DNA from: Nitrospinaceae bacterium
GTDB taxonomy: Bacteria > Nitrospinota > Nitrospinia > Nitrospinales > VA-1
Length of the DNA stretch: 25,252 nucleotides
Assembly (NCBI GenBank): GCA_029261675.1
Contig: JAJDBA010000326.1
Location: forward strand, 1-25,252
Direction: 5' to 3'
Shown: positions 1 through 8,450 of the stretch, in pieces
Layout: each line of letters starts with the position of its first letter
How positions within the stretch are numbered: position 1 is the first letter of the stretch
Notes under the pieces: model-generated
The model's input: only the letters and a program-made list of their open reading frames with translations
Databases searched by the model: none
Told to the model about the DNA's origin: nothing
Program-made: the position numbers and the translations under genes

Positions 1-2
1 CC

Positions 3-608
3 TCCGGTCCGACACCCAAAAAAGCCCCTCAATTTAAAGAGTTTATTGAAGCGGCGAAACATTTAAGAGAATTGCAATCGCAGGATGTGCTAAATCTTTT
101 CTTTCAGAAAGAAAATGGAACCCCTCATATCATCTTACAAATTGCTGGAGAGGGTAAAGAATCCGAACCCGCAGATAATTTTGCAAGAGCCCTCAATGTA
201 GAACCGAGAAAAGAGAAGTACGTCATTACATTTTCTCCGAAACCAAATGAATCTGACCAAATCAGGGTGGTCACTCGATCTCTCTTAGGAATTCTGTTTT
301 ATCTTTCTCAGGCAGTGGAAGCACCTGAGCAAGACATTAGAGCCGGCAAAGTCACTCGCACGCTTAAATCATCTGGAGAAACATTTGACTGGAGAGAACT
401 TACGGGGGAACTGCTAAGGATCAGATCCAAACCTAATCGACCTGAAAATGCAACCTTAATGGTTTTTTATCGAGATACATGGTTTTATATTGACGATTCG
501 GACCTTAAATCTAAATCAACTTTTTCCCTGTTATCACAGATTTTTTCCCTGCAAGCCGGAAAGATAAAAGATAATAGCCCTGTCCTCACCTTAGGAGTGG
601 GGCAATAA
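3..608 (+). CDS. Hypothetical protein, 5' end outside window
   Basis: The frame is open from base 3 to the TAA at 606-608, so this is the last 201 residues of a longer protein. A TTG at 72 could start translation, but coding character continues upstream of it (residues reading TPKKAPQFKEFIEAAKHLRE), so the true start is probably off the left edge. The C-terminal third has a motif, WFYIDDSDLKSKSTFSLLSQ followed by a Leu/Gln-rich stretch, that I associate with a widespread family of uncharacterised bacterial proteins. No signal peptide or membrane segment is visible in this part. I do not assign a function. It is not co-directional with any close downstream gene; the next + strand gene is cheB, about 630 bases away. 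Confidence 0.75.
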   Translation, partial: SGPTPKKAPQFKEFIEAAKHLRELQSQDVLNLFFQKENGTPHIILQIAGEGKESEPADNFARALNVEPRKEKYVITFSPKPNESDQIRVVTRSLLGILFYLSQAVEAPEQDIRAGKVTRTLKSSGETFDWRELTGELLRIRSKPNRPENATLMVFYRDTWFYIDDSDLKSKSTFSLLSQIFSLQAGKIKDNSPVLTLGVGQ

Positions 609-634
609 AGTATAGTTAAAAATCTGTTATCTTT

Positions 635-742
635 TTAAGGTCGTTTCTTTTTCCTACCAGCATATCCAAAAAGCTTTCCATCGAAATAATCTATCTCGTG
701 TCGAAGAGCACGGGCTTCGTATTCACCACACATAACATGAAG
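635..742 (-). pseudogene. def: Peptide deformylase C-terminal remnant
   Basis: Reading the minus strand from 742 to a TAA at 637-635 gives a 35-codon open stretch directly after an in-frame TAA (745-743). It contains EARALRHEIDYFDGKLF, which matches the third conserved motif of peptide deformylase (HExDH, followed by DG-LF). The second metal-ligand His of HExDH is Tyr here, and everything upstream of the motif, including the GxGxAAxQ and EGCLS motifs, is missing. This is seen in the sequence; the family motif is established knowledge; calling it a decayed fragment is inference. An ATG at 733 could start a 32-residue peptide, but it would have no enzyme core. Confidence 0.6.
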
Positions 743-775
743 TTAATTCATTATAAATGGATAAGGATTACGTGG

Positions 776-1021
776 TTACAACTGCTGCTGAAACAAATCA
801 AGTGCTTCTTTTAATCTTCCTATAATAAATTTATTCTCGGTGGGAGGTTCCGTACCGTTATCAATAGAGATCACTACATGCTTTTCATGCAGACTTGCAT
901 TTTGAATAAAAGCCGACACTTTTTCAGCAATAACAAATCCTGTTCCACGAACAAGTTCATCTTGAATCGCTTTGGGATTATTTTTTACCGGTAATCCATC
1001 TTTATTAAATAATTGAGGCAT
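776..1021 (-). CDS. Small hypothetical protein (81 aa)
   Basis: An 81-codon frame starting with ATG at 1021 and ending with TAA at 778-776. The predicted protein is soluble and mixed in charge, beginning MPQLFNKDGLPVKNN and ending in a probable helix (IIGRLKEALDLFQQQL). I recognise no family. There is no strong Shine-Dalgarno sequence before the ATG. The frame lies just upstream, on the same strand, of the peptide deformylase remnant, in a stretch that otherwise holds no gene, which argues for a real but minor gene. It is divergent from cheB, and the roughly 220 bases between them would carry both promoters; I see no convincing hexamer pair there. Confidence 0.5.
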   Translation of the reverse strand: MPQLFNKDGLPVKNNPKAIQDELVRGTGFVIAEKVSAFIQNASLHEKHVVISIDNGTEPPTENKFIIGRLKEALDLFQQQL

Positions 1022-1241
1022 ATTTTTGAGTTTTCAAATTTATTAATAATTTTCCGACACTAATTTACAACACTCGATGAACATTTAACCAAAAAATAAT
1101 TTCCCTAAAATTGAAACAACAAGGCTTATGTTTTTCAACCCTTTGCGTGGACTGTTTTTAAATGGCAATTTTCTTTCTTTTACGGTAGAGTATATGCCTT
1201 ATAGTATTGAGTTATTTGATTTTATCTGATTCTTGGATTTT

Positions 1242-2330
1242 ATGCGAAAAATAAAAGTACTAGTGGTTGATGATGCCGTAGTCGTTCGGAAAATTGTAAC
1301 AGACACCTTAGGTTCTGATCCCGAGATAGAAGTTATTGCGACGGCCGCAAACGGAAAAATTGCTCTGCAAAAAATCCCGCAACTCAATCCCGACATCTTG
1401 ACGCTGGACATAGAAATGCCAGAAATGGATGGCATCGAAACTCTGACTGAAGCTCGAAAGCTTTATAAAGACCTCCCTATCATCATGTTCAGCACCCTTA
1501 CCGAAAGAGGTGGTTCTAAAACTTTAGAGGCCTTGGCATTAGGAGCCACCGATTACGTTACCAAGCCCGCCAATGTTGGTAGTGTTTCTATCGCCAAGCA
1601 ACGGATTCGAGATGAGTTGATCCCAAAAATAAAAATGTTTTGTGCGGGAAGGGCAGGCACAGAAGCTCCTTCTAAAGCAATCCCAAAGCCGATTGTGAAA
1701 ACTGCCGCACCTGTCATTAAAAAGCAATTCCGCCCCCGGCCCGCTAACCAGAAAATAGAAATTGTTGCAATTGGAGTCTCAACAGGAGGGCCCAATGCTC
1801 TAGCAGAGTTATTCCCTACCCTTCCGGGGGATCTTCCCGTACCCATAGTTTTGGTGCAGCATATGCCACCTTTTTTTACTAAGCTTTTGGCTGAAAGATT
1901 GACGAGCAAATCACCTGTTGATATTCAAGAAGGGAAAGCCGGCGAAAAACTACAACCCGGAAAAGCATGGATAGCACCTGGGGACTACCATATGGTTCTA
2001 GAGAAAAAAGCTGATGGGGTTTATCTCAAAACCAATCAGGAACCACAGGAAAATTCCTGTCGACCTGCCGTAGACCCTCTATTCCGTTCGGTTTCTGATA
2101 TATACGGTCCGAATGTACTGTCTGTGATATTAACTGGGATGGGGCAAGATGGAATGAAAGGCTGCGAACAAATTAAGGATAAAGGTGGGTATGTAATTGT
2201 TCAAGACGAGAAAACAAGTGTGGTTTGGGGGATGCCGGGGTTTGTTGCTCGAGAAGGACTGGCCGATGAAATCTTACCCCTAGACCAGATAGGACCAAAA
2301 ATCATCTCACTCGTGAAAAAAAATCGCTAA
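1242..2330 (+). CDS. cheB: CheB, chemotaxis response regulator / protein-glutamate methylesterase
   Basis: CheB removes methyl groups from, or deamidates, receptor glutamines/glutamates and resets chemoreceptor sensitivity; it acts in the cytoplasm at receptor arrays when phosphorylated by CheA. From ATG 1242 the protein has 362 residues. Residues 1-125 form a receiver domain with acidic pocket D10/D11, phospho-acceptor D56 (LTLDIEMPEMDG), a switch residue in FSTLT and K108 (TKP). After a Pro/Lys/Ala linker the methylesterase domain has the catalytic triad S180 (GVSTGGP), H207 (VQHMP) and D303 (GMGQDG). A TTG at 1233 would add three residues; I prefer the ATG, though neither has a clear Shine-Dalgarno site. 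The gene ends five bases from the convergent cheW. No cheR is in the window. Confidence 0.95.
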   Translation: MRKIKVLVVDDAVVVRKIVTDTLGSDPEIEVIATAANGKIALQKIPQLNPDILTLDIEMPEMDGIETLTEARKLYKDLPIIMFSTLTERGGSKTLEALALGATDYVTKPANVGSVSIAKQRIRDELIPKIKMFCAGRAGTEAPSKAIPKPIVKTAAPVIKKQFRPRPANQKIEIVAIGVSTGGPNALAELFPTLPGDLPVPIVLVQHMPPFFTKLLAERLTSKSPVDIQEGKAGEKLQPGKAWIAPGDYHMVLEKKADGVYLKTNQEPQENSCRPAVDPLFRSVSDIYGPNVLSVILTGMGQDGMKGCEQIKDKGGYVIVQDEKTSVVWGMPGFVAREGLADEILPLDQIGPKIISLVKKNR

Positions 2331-2335
2331 TTCCT

Positions 2336-2785
2336 CTAGTTGGCTTCGGCCACACTGGTACTGATATTTACTGCCTTCTCCGCATCCAGAATCAAAAGCA
2401 ATTTACCTTCCAGCTTGTAAACCCCGCGGACCAGTTTTCTTACCTCTTCCGGGATTGTTTCAGGAGGTCGCTCGTAGGCTTCTTCCGAAACTTCTAAAAC
2501 ATCACCAATCGCATCAACAAGAAGGCTGACAACATTTTCGCCAGTTCGAACTACAACGTTCATGGGGAGCTTGTCTTCAGGTAATTTACTTATACTTAAC
2601 CGTTGTCTGAGGTCAATCGCCGTGATGACCTGACCTCGCAAATTGATCAAACCGCGAATTTCTGGAGGTGCCAAAGGAATATGTGTCATCTCCTGATAGC
2701 GAAAAACTTCCTGCACTGTTTCAACAGCTACTCCAAAAAAATGGTTGTCCAGGTAAAATGTACAAAACTGTTTTTCTTCTGACAT
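2336..2785 (-). CDS. cheW: CheW, chemotaxis coupling protein
   Basis: A 149-residue, single-domain CheW protein that would link chemoreceptors to CheA in the signalling array. The typical fold signature is present: FYLDNHFFGVAVETVQEV near the N-terminus, LINLRGQVITAIDLRQRL in the middle, and LVDAIGDVLEV towards the C-terminus. Its ATG (2785-2783) overlaps the cheA stop by one base (TAATG), so the two are translated from one message and probably coupled. Its tail lies almost against the convergent cheB tail, leaving no room for separate terminators between them. Confidence 0.93.
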   Translation of the reverse strand: MSEEKQFCTFYLDNHFFGVAVETVQEVFRYQEMTHIPLAPPEIRGLINLRGQVITAIDLRQRLSISKLPEDKLPMNVVVRTGENVVSLLVDAIGDVLEVSEEAYERPPETIPEEVRKLVRGVYKLEGKLLLILDAEKAVNISTSVAEAN

Positions 2786-5649
2786 TAGTTAACCTCCTCT
2801 GCCAAGGCCAAATCGGTTGTTTCGATTAGGAAGCTTGGGTCAGCATCTTGAACAATACTTTCTATATCAAGTAAGTCTGTCACCCGATCCTGTACTACGA
2901 TGGTTCCAAGCACCCCTGTGCGATTAGCTCCTCGCTTAACCGTGATATTCTCGTCAACAATATCTATGATGCGCCTCACTACCAAACCGACACTTCTTTC
3001 GTTTCGGGTGAATACCACCGCTTGCATTAACTCATTTGGATCACGCTCTTGACTTATTCCTCCCTCAATATTGAGATATTTACTTAGATAAATCAAAGGC
3101 ATGATTTCACCACGATATTGAACCACATCCTGATCTCCCGATTGCTCAACATCGGATCGTCTGAACTCTTCCAACCTGGCAACTTCTGAAAGTGGAATAG
3201 CCATACGATCGTCGTCTTCCAAACCAAATATTAACAAAGTCTGCCGATCTCCCGCCAATGCTTGGGTGGACTGTGAAACCGCCAATGTTTTCTCAGAATG
3301 TTCAGCAATAACATGGGCTTTTTGGGCTAAACCCATAACATCTAAAATTAGCGCCAGCTTACCATCTCCCATAATTGTTGCACCTGAGAAAGCTGCGAGC
3401 CCTTTCAATTGTTCACCCAAAGGTTTAACAACAATTTCTTCAGTGTCGCTAATCCCCTCGACAACCAAGCCGAACTGTCGATCATCGGCGTGCAGAACAA
3501 CAATATTTATGGCTTCATCATCTATTGCTCTCTCAAGCTCCAATTCTTCATGCAAATAAATCAGTGGTAACAAGTTTCCTCGTAATCGATAAACCGGCGC
3601 ACCCTGAATCTGCTCTACCGACTTTTTAGCTTCCTCTCCGTCAAGACGGACTAACTCCAGAAGGTTGACCTGCGGAATTGCGTAGCGACCTCCCCCGGAA
3701 GTTATAATTAACGCTGGAATAATAGCCAAGGTTAATGGAATCTTTACACGAAGTGTTGTACCTTTGCCTTTTCGACTTTGGATGTCTACCGTCCCACCAA
3801 TTTTTTCTATATTAGTACGAACAACATCCATACCCACACCACGCCCAGAAACATTGGTTACCTTTTCTGCGGTCGAAAAACCTGCCGCAAAAATCAAGTT
3901 GACCAATTCTCTATCACCCATCCGATCGGCTTGTTCTTGAGTGATAACATCTTTTTCTAGTGCTTTGGCCTTAATTTTCTCTGGGTCAATTCCACCGCCA
4001 TCATCAACGATTTCGATATTAACCTGTCCACCTTCATGAAATGCTCTCAACAGGAGTACGCCTTCTTCATCCTTCCCTGCTTCTGCACGCTTTTCTGGAG
4101 ATTCTATTCCATGATCGCAAGAGTTCCTGACAATATGTGTTAGAGGATCTTTAATAGCCTCGATAAGAGTTTTATCCAACTCCGTTTCTTTACCTTCCAT
4201 TTCCAAGCGAATTTTTTTACCCACAGCCATGGAAAGATCTCTCACCACACGGGGAAATTTACTCCAGATATTGCCAATGGGCTGCATCCGGGTTTTCATA
4301 ACCCCTTCCTGAAGTTCCGAGGTAACCAAATTTAAATGTTGGCTGGTAGCAATAAAACTCGAGTCAGCTCCCGTAGGAACAAACTGAAGAATTTGATTCC
4401 GCGCCAGCACCAATTCACCAACCAGATTCATCAATCTGTCGAGAATTTCAACATCAACGCGAATGCTTGAATCAGCAACGCTTCGAGTTTCATTTCGTCG
4501 ATCAGTTGCTGCCCTTTTATCTCCAGCTTTGGAAACATGTTGTGCTTGTTCTGCGGGTGACGATTGCCTACGGTCTTTCTTTTCCGCAACAACGGGTGCT
4601 TTTTCAGCCGTTGGCACTTCTTCTTTCTTTTCAACCGCAGGAGCGGTAGCAGGTGCAGGCTGCGCAGCAATTTCTTGCGCACCTTCATCAGTCAACAATT
4701 TGCCGAGGGTTATAACCAATTGCGAATAATCAACATCACCTTCATTTCGGTCGCTTTCAATACAAGAAAGCATTTGACGGATAGCATCTACCATAGCTAA
4801 CAAAGCACTGGTGCGCGGTGGGTTCAAAGCCAATTCACCATCTCTCAATTTACCCAGCAGGTTTTCTCCTACATGAGCAACTTTTTCAAGTTTATGGAGA
4901 CCAATGAATCCGCAAGTACCTTTGATGGTATGGATAGTTCGAAAAATGCTACCGAGAATATCTGTATTTCCGGGATCCTGCTCCAACTCAATCAGGTCTT
5001 TATCCAGCTTGTCCAGGTTTTCATAACTTTCTACAAGAAACTCATCAACGATGGGTTCCATGTCCGCATCAATTTCTGCAGAAGGTTTTATGGGTTCTGG
5101 ATCTTCGGCTGGCTGCTCTTCCTGCTTTGGCGCTTCTTCAACAGTTGGTGCTTCTACAGCAGCAGGCGCGGGTTCTTCAACCTGGACAGGCGTGGTCGGC
5201 TCGGCTGAAGAGTCTTCCGATTGCAAACGAGTGAGAGTTTCCACTAACTCTGAGTAGTCGACAGAACCTTCATTTCGGTCGGCTTCGATACACGAAAGCA
5301 TTTGTCGAATAGCATCGACCATGGCAAGTAAGGCGCTGGTTCGAGGAGGGTCTAAGTCCAACACCCCATCTCTTAATTTACTCAGCAGACTTTCTCCAAC
5401 ATGCGCCACCGATTCGAGCTTGGTGAAACCTATAAATCCACAAGTGCCTTTAATGGTATGTATGGTCCGGAAAATACTGGAGAGAATATTTGTATCGCCG
5501 GGGTTTTGTTCGAGGTCTATGAGGTTTTGATCCAGTTGATCGAGATTCTCATAACTTTCCACCAAGAATTCGTTGATGATTTCTGCCATTCCATCATCTT
5601 CGCCACCTTCATCAGAATTTAAATCTGGTGCTACTGGTTCATCACTCAT
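2785..5649 (-). CDS. cheA: CheA, chemotaxis histidine kinase with two HPt and two CheW-like domains
   Basis: CheA autophosphorylates on its HPt histidine in response to receptors and passes phosphate to CheY and CheB. I place the start at ATG 5649, preceded by a GGGGGA Shine-Dalgarno run, and not at an upstream start at 5712; this gives 954 residues, long for the family. Order: HPt1 (about 22-140, H64 in TIHTIKGTCGFIG), acidic Pro/Ala linker, HPt2 (about 198-316, H240), second Pro/Ala/Lys linker, dimerisation helices (about 393-460, LMNLVGELVLARNQI), HATPase with N box (NSCDHGIESP), G boxes (DDGGGI; SGRGVGMD) to about 640, then one CheW-like domain (about 645-780) and another (about 800-935). 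A recognisable CheY-binding P2 domain is not seen. cheW follows with a one-base overlap; cheX precedes it. Confidence 0.95.
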   Translation of the reverse strand: MSDEPVAPDLNSDEGGEDDGMAEIINEFLVESYENLDQLDQNLIDLEQNPGDTNILSSIFRTIHTIKGTCGFIGFTKLESVAHVGESLLSKLRDGVLDLDPPRTSALLAMVDAIRQMLSCIEADRNEGSVDYSELVETLTRLQSEDSSAEPTTPVQVEEPAPAAVEAPTVEEAPKQEEQPAEDPEPIKPSAEIDADMEPIVDEFLVESYENLDKLDKDLIELEQDPGNTDILGSIFRTIHTIKGTCGFIGLHKLEKVAHVGENLLGKLRDGELALNPPRTSALLAMVDAIRQMLSCIESDRNEGDVDYSQLVITLGKLLTDEGAQEIAAQPAPATAPAVEKKEEVPTAEKAPVVAEKKDRRQSSPAEQAQHVSKAGDKRAATDRRNETRSVADSSIRVDVEILDRLMNLVGELVLARNQILQFVPTGADSSFIATSQHLNLVTSELQEGVMKTRMQPIGNIWSKFPRVVRDLSMAVGKKIRLEMEGKETELDKTLIEAIKDPLTHIVRNSCDHGIESPEKRAEAGKDEEGVLLLRAFHEGGQVNIEIVDDGGGIDPEKIKAKALEKDVITQEQADRMGDRELVNLIFAAGFSTAEKVTNVSGRGVGMDVVRTNIEKIGGTVDIQSRKGKGTTLRVKIPLTLAIIPALIITSGGGRYAIPQVNLLELVRLDGEEAKKSVEQIQGAPVYRLRGNLLPLIYLHEELELERAIDDEAINIVVLHADDRQFGLVVEGISDTEEIVVKPLGEQLKGLAAFSGATIMGDGKLALILDVMGLAQKAHVIAEHSEKTLAVSQSTQALAGDRQTLLIFGLEDDDRMAIPLSEVARLEEFRRSDVEQSGDQDVVQYRGEIMPLIYLSKYLNIEGGISQERDPNELMQAVVFTRNERSVGLVVRRIIDIVDENITVKRGANRTGVLGTIVVQDRVTDLLDIESIVQDADPSFLIETTDLALAEEVN
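4702..5586 (-). repeat. Internal tandem duplication of the CheA HPt domain
   Basis: The segments 5230-5586 and 4702-5058 encode two HPt domains that are nearly the same over about 119 residues (for example both carry SIFRTIHTIKGTCGFIG, PPRTSALLAMVDAIRQMLSC and VESYENLD). They are separated by about 57 residues of acidic Pro/Ala-rich linker. The similarity is clear at the DNA level as well, so this is an intragenic duplication. Both copies keep the phospho-accepting histidine. Confidence 0.85.
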
Positions 5650-5793
5650 CACATATCCCCCCCAGTTAGATAAACTCGTAACATTAACAACGTATTGATA
5701 AAATAAAAACAACTGTTCACCAATACCCTGCCTGCCAACCTTTTATTACCTCCCAATTAAGGGATGGAACCGCTTACAGCTTTTTTGATTTAC

Positions 5794-6312
5794 TCAGGTG
5801 CCTGGTTTTCTACCCACAACATCGCCGGATTTTGCTCCTGCGATTTTCAGCAAAAACTCCCCTTCTGGCAGATCAAAATGCAACTTTTCCAAAGGAAGTC
5901 CACTGGGTAACATAGGCTCAACATTCTGCCCACGCATAATCGTAGGTAGAGACATGGCTGCCTTCAAATCTTCTTTGGCCATGCGGGCAACAATATCTCC
6001 CGCAAGAACATTTGCAAGCTCACCTACTACGTCTCCCATGTCCGCACTGTCATAATCAATATCAAAACCACAAAACTTTGATGCCATTGCCTTGGCAGAT
6101 TCTTTCGGAAGTTCCAGCATAACGATCCAACTGATATCTCCCATAAAAGAAATAATGCCGACTACTCCATCACCCATCTTTTTACCATTTCCGTCCCCGC
6201 TGTGTTTGGGCACCGATCCAAAAATCGTATTAAAAATAGAAAAAATGGAATCCCTAGTCACATCGGTTAAAACCTGCGGAATTTTTCCTTCACTGAAATC
6301 AATTGTAGGCAT
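5794..6312 (-). CDS. cheX: CheX-like chemotaxis phosphatase domain protein
   Basis: A 172-residue protein of the CheX/CheC/FliY phosphatase superfamily, which removes phosphate from CheY. The diagnostic helix is at residues 91-112, DMGDVVGELANVLAGDIVAR, with E98 and N101 forming the ExxN catalytic pair. Only one such motif is present, as in CheX; CheC usually carries two. The ATG at 6312 is preceded by GAGGG with six bases between, a good ribosome site. It heads the cheX-cheA-cheW unit, about 144 bases before the cheA start. Since there is no CheZ in view, this is the likely signal-termination enzyme for the CheY encoded just upstream. The specific CheX label is from family knowledge and is somewhat less certain than the superfamily. 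Confidence 0.85.
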   Translation of the reverse strand: MPTIDFSEGKIPQVLTDVTRDSIFSIFNTIFGSVPKHSGDGNGKKMGDGVVGIISFMGDISWIVMLELPKESAKAMASKFCGFDIDYDSADMGDVVGELANVLAGDIVARMAKEDLKAAMSLPTIMRGQNVEPMLPSGLPLEKLHFDLPEGEFLLKIAGAKSGDVVGRKPGT

Positions 6313-6432
6313 GATAATCCCTCTTTTTTTCGGGCAACCCCGTTTCAGGCAACCTTTTCAAACTTTTGAGTGACCGTTAAAAATAAAATCGAACTCGATT
6401 TCTGTAGCCCTCATAATTAAAGTTAACCTATT

Positions 6433-6451
6433 GTTTAAAGGTAGTTTAAAC
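6433..6451. promoter_or_regulatory. Inverted repeat (7-5-7) just downstream of the cheX promoter
   Basis: GTTTAAA (6433-6439), five-base spacer, TTTAAAC (6445-6451): a perfect AT-rich inverted repeat. It lies about 11 to 29 bases after the predicted transcription start on the minus strand, where a repressor site would block transcription. The arms are too AT-rich, and there is no T tract, for a terminator. The binding protein is unknown. Confidence 0.4.
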
Positions 6452-6468
6452 TTAAATTTCCATTAATT

Positions 6469-6497
6469 ATTATAGGCTACGCCATTAAAACCGTCAA
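6469..6497 (-). promoter_or_regulatory. Sigma70-type promoter for cheX-cheA-cheW
   Basis: On the minus strand TTGACG (6497-6492) and a perfect TATAAT (6474-6469) are separated by exactly 17 bases. Transcription would start near 6462, giving a leader of about 150 bases before the cheX ATG. This places cheX-cheA-cheW under its own promoter, separate from cheY. Confidence 0.65.
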
Positions 6498-6585
6498 TTT
6501 AAATAGTGGAATAAAACCTTATTTTTCAATAACTCTCACGCACAACTCATAATCGATAAAGATTAGGAGCGCTCTAAAGTACTCA

Positions 6586-6963
6586 TTAAAATTTAATAGC
6601 TTTAATTTTCTCTTCCAGTTGCATAGCGTTAAAGGGTTTAACGATATACTGATTCACCCCGGCTTGAACCGCTTCCATAATTTTTTCTTTATCTGCTTCT
6701 GAGGTAACCATGATAAAAGCAGTTCCCTTTAAATTGGCATCCGCCCTAACAGCCTTAAGAAACTCCAAACCCGTCATATTTGGCATATTCCAATCCGAAA
6801 CAATTAAATCTACTGGTTCTTCGCCTGCTTTCTTAAGGCCAGCAGCACCATCTTCTGCTTCTGCTGGGTCGCTAAATCCAAGCTCTTTCAGATTTTTCTT
6901 AATAATTTGCCGCATTACCGCAGAATCATCCACCACTAGAACTTTCTTACCTTCGTACCCCAT
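6586..6963 (-). CDS. cheY: CheY, single-domain response regulator
   Basis: A stand-alone receiver of 125 residues, the size of CheY. The acidic pocket is D12/D13 (VVDDSAVMR), the phospho-acceptor is D57 (SDWNMPNMTG), the switch residue is T87 (MVTSEA) and the conserved lysine is K109 (IVKPFN). Phospho-CheY would bind the flagellar motor switch. The ATG at 6963 follows AAAAAGGA with eight bases between. It is separated from cheX by 273 bases that contain a strong promoter, so it may be transcribed independently. The chemotaxis assignment rests on the neighbours cheX, cheA and cheW. Confidence 0.9.
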   Translation of the reverse strand: MGYEGKKVLVVDDSAVMRQIIKKNLKELGFSDPAEAEDGAAGLKKAGEEPVDLIVSDWNMPNMTGLEFLKAVRADANLKGTAFIMVTSEADKEKIMEAVQAGVNQYIVKPFNAMQLEEKIKAIKF

Positions 6964-7185
6964 GTCGTTTTTCCTTTTTCACAATAGAGTTGAAACAATG
7001 CCCGAACATCATGCTCAAGACGGTTAAACCTAAATTAATAAGCCAAAAACAATGAAATGTGGTTTGTAACTCTATACTACATTATATACACCACAAATGT
7101 AAAGATTAAATCAAGACCATGTAACTATTATGTTACAACTGCAAACAATCCACCCTCAAACCGATTATCGGAAACGTGCAATCCG

Positions 7186-8292
7186 TTATACCGCCGTCAC
7201 CCTGGGTTCCACATTTTCATAAAGAGTATCACGCTCCACAGGTTGTCGACCCGCCTCCGTAATCATATTTATGATTTGATCCTGATGAAAAATCTGATCC
7301 GTTGCCGCTCCAGCAGCATGAATAATTTTTTCCTCAACAACCGTACCATCCATATCATCAGCACCAAACGATTGCGCCAATTGAGCAATCTTGGGGGTAA
7401 TCATAATCCAGAAGGCTTTAATATGCGGGAAATTATCCAACATCAACCTCGACACCGCCAAAGCCCTCAAGTCCAATTGGCCCGGCGTGGTCTTTAAAAA
7501 ATTCAAAACCGTATTTTCCGGATGAAACGCCAGTGGAATAAAAGTAACAAACCCGTTTGTCCTGTCCTGTAACTCCCGTAATCGAACCAAATGATCAGCC
7601 CTTTCCTCGATAGTTTCCAAATGACCGTATAACATGGTCGCATTACTTTTTAATCCCAAACCATGTGCCGCTTCATGAACACTTAACCAGTGTTCCCCAA
7701 TTAATTTCTCACCGCAAATCTTTTTTCGCACTCTTTTGGCAAAAATCTCTGCCCCCCCTCCAGGAATAGATCCCAGGCCCGCATCTTTAAGAATTATTAA
7801 GGTTTCATCCAGAGGTAGTTTTGCCAATTCGGCCAAATATTCTAGCTCTATAGCGGTAAAAGCTTGGATATGAACCAAGGGAAATCGTTCTTTTAAACCT
7901 TTCAACATATCCAGATAATATTCAAATGGCAGATCAGGATGAAGCCCTCCAACAATATGAAACTCGCTGACATCGCCGCCATTATATTTTTCTGCATCCG
8001 AGAAAATATCACCCAAAGATTTTTCGTACGCATGTGGATGATCTTCCTTCACACCAAAAGCACAGAACTGGCAACTATGAATACAAATATTAGTGGGATT
8101 GATATGACGGTTATGGATAAAATAAGTCTTATCTCCATTCATCCGTTCGCGAACCCGATTCGCGAGATAACCAACACCCAAAAGGTCCGGAGTCTTCCAA
8201 AGCGTCACGCCGTCCTCTAAAGACAACCGCTCTTGGGCACATACTTTTTCATAAATAGGATTTAAATTTTTATCTTCGAATTCAAAAAGCAT
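7186..8292 (-). CDS. mqnE: MqnE, aminofutalosine synthase (radical SAM)
   Basis: MqnE joins a chorismate-derived enolpyruvyl-benzoate to SAM to make aminofutalosine, an early step of the futalosine route to menaquinone. From ATG 8292 the protein has 368 residues, the usual length; the open frame reaches back to 8442, but those extra 50 residues do not look like the family. The radical SAM cluster motif is C70, C74 and C77 (NICIHSCQFCAFG), followed by the substrate-binding segments EFHIVGGLHPDLPFEYY and DAGLGSIPGGGAEIF. No other mqn gene is near, so the pathway would be completed elsewhere. MqnC and FbiC-type enzymes share the fold, but the GGLHPDLPFEYY and PGGGAEIF stretches favour MqnE. There is no strong Shine-Dalgarno site; a GTG nine bases upstream is another possible start. 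Confidence 0.88.
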   Translation of the reverse strand: MLFEFEDKNLNPIYEKVCAQERLSLEDGVTLWKTPDLLGVGYLANRVRERMNGDKTYFIHNRHINPTNICIHSCQFCAFGVKEDHPHAYEKSLGDIFSDAEKYNGGDVSEFHIVGGLHPDLPFEYYLDMLKGLKERFPLVHIQAFTAIELEYLAELAKLPLDETLIILKDAGLGSIPGGGAEIFAKRVRKKICGEKLIGEHWLSVHEAAHGLGLKSNATMLYGHLETIEERADHLVRLRELQDRTNGFVTFIPLAFHPENTVLNFLKTTPGQLDLRALAVSRLMLDNFPHIKAFWIMITPKIAQLAQSFGADDMDGTVVEEKIIHAAGAATDQIFHQDQIINMITEAGRQPVERDTLYENVEPRVTAV

Positions 8293-8450
8293 AAAAATCA
8301 CATAGGTTAAATGTTTCAGGGAAGGAAAAATTATACTAGATTTTTCAGTGAAGAGAAATAAAGATGTGGTGGAATTAATGCTCGACAGAAGTCGAGTCAC
8401 AAAAAGGCTCGATGTGTCATCATCAACTTCCGATATGAACAAATGTCAAA

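Noticed and set aside
4431..4729. Open frames in several phases within the cheA linker
   Set aside because: They are shadows of the Pro/Ala/Lys-rich linker of CheA; none has family sequence or a ribosome site.
6567..6574. GAGCGCTC palindrome after cheY
   Set aside because: An eight-base palindrome with no loop or T run; not a terminator and too short to call an operator.
7081..7086. TATAAT on the minus strand upstream of cheY
   Set aside because: The nearest -35-like TTTACA is only 11 bases away, which is not a usable spacing.
8330..8335. TATAAT on the minus strand 38 bases upstream of the mqnE ATG
   Set aside because: A perfect -10 hexamer in a sensible position, but no -35 element at 16-18 bases; too common by chance in AT-rich DNA.
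8381..8396. CTCGAC-AGAA-GTCGAG hairpin between the PhyH-like gene and mqnE
   Set aside because: A perfect six-base stem, but no T run follows on either strand, so I do not call a terminator.
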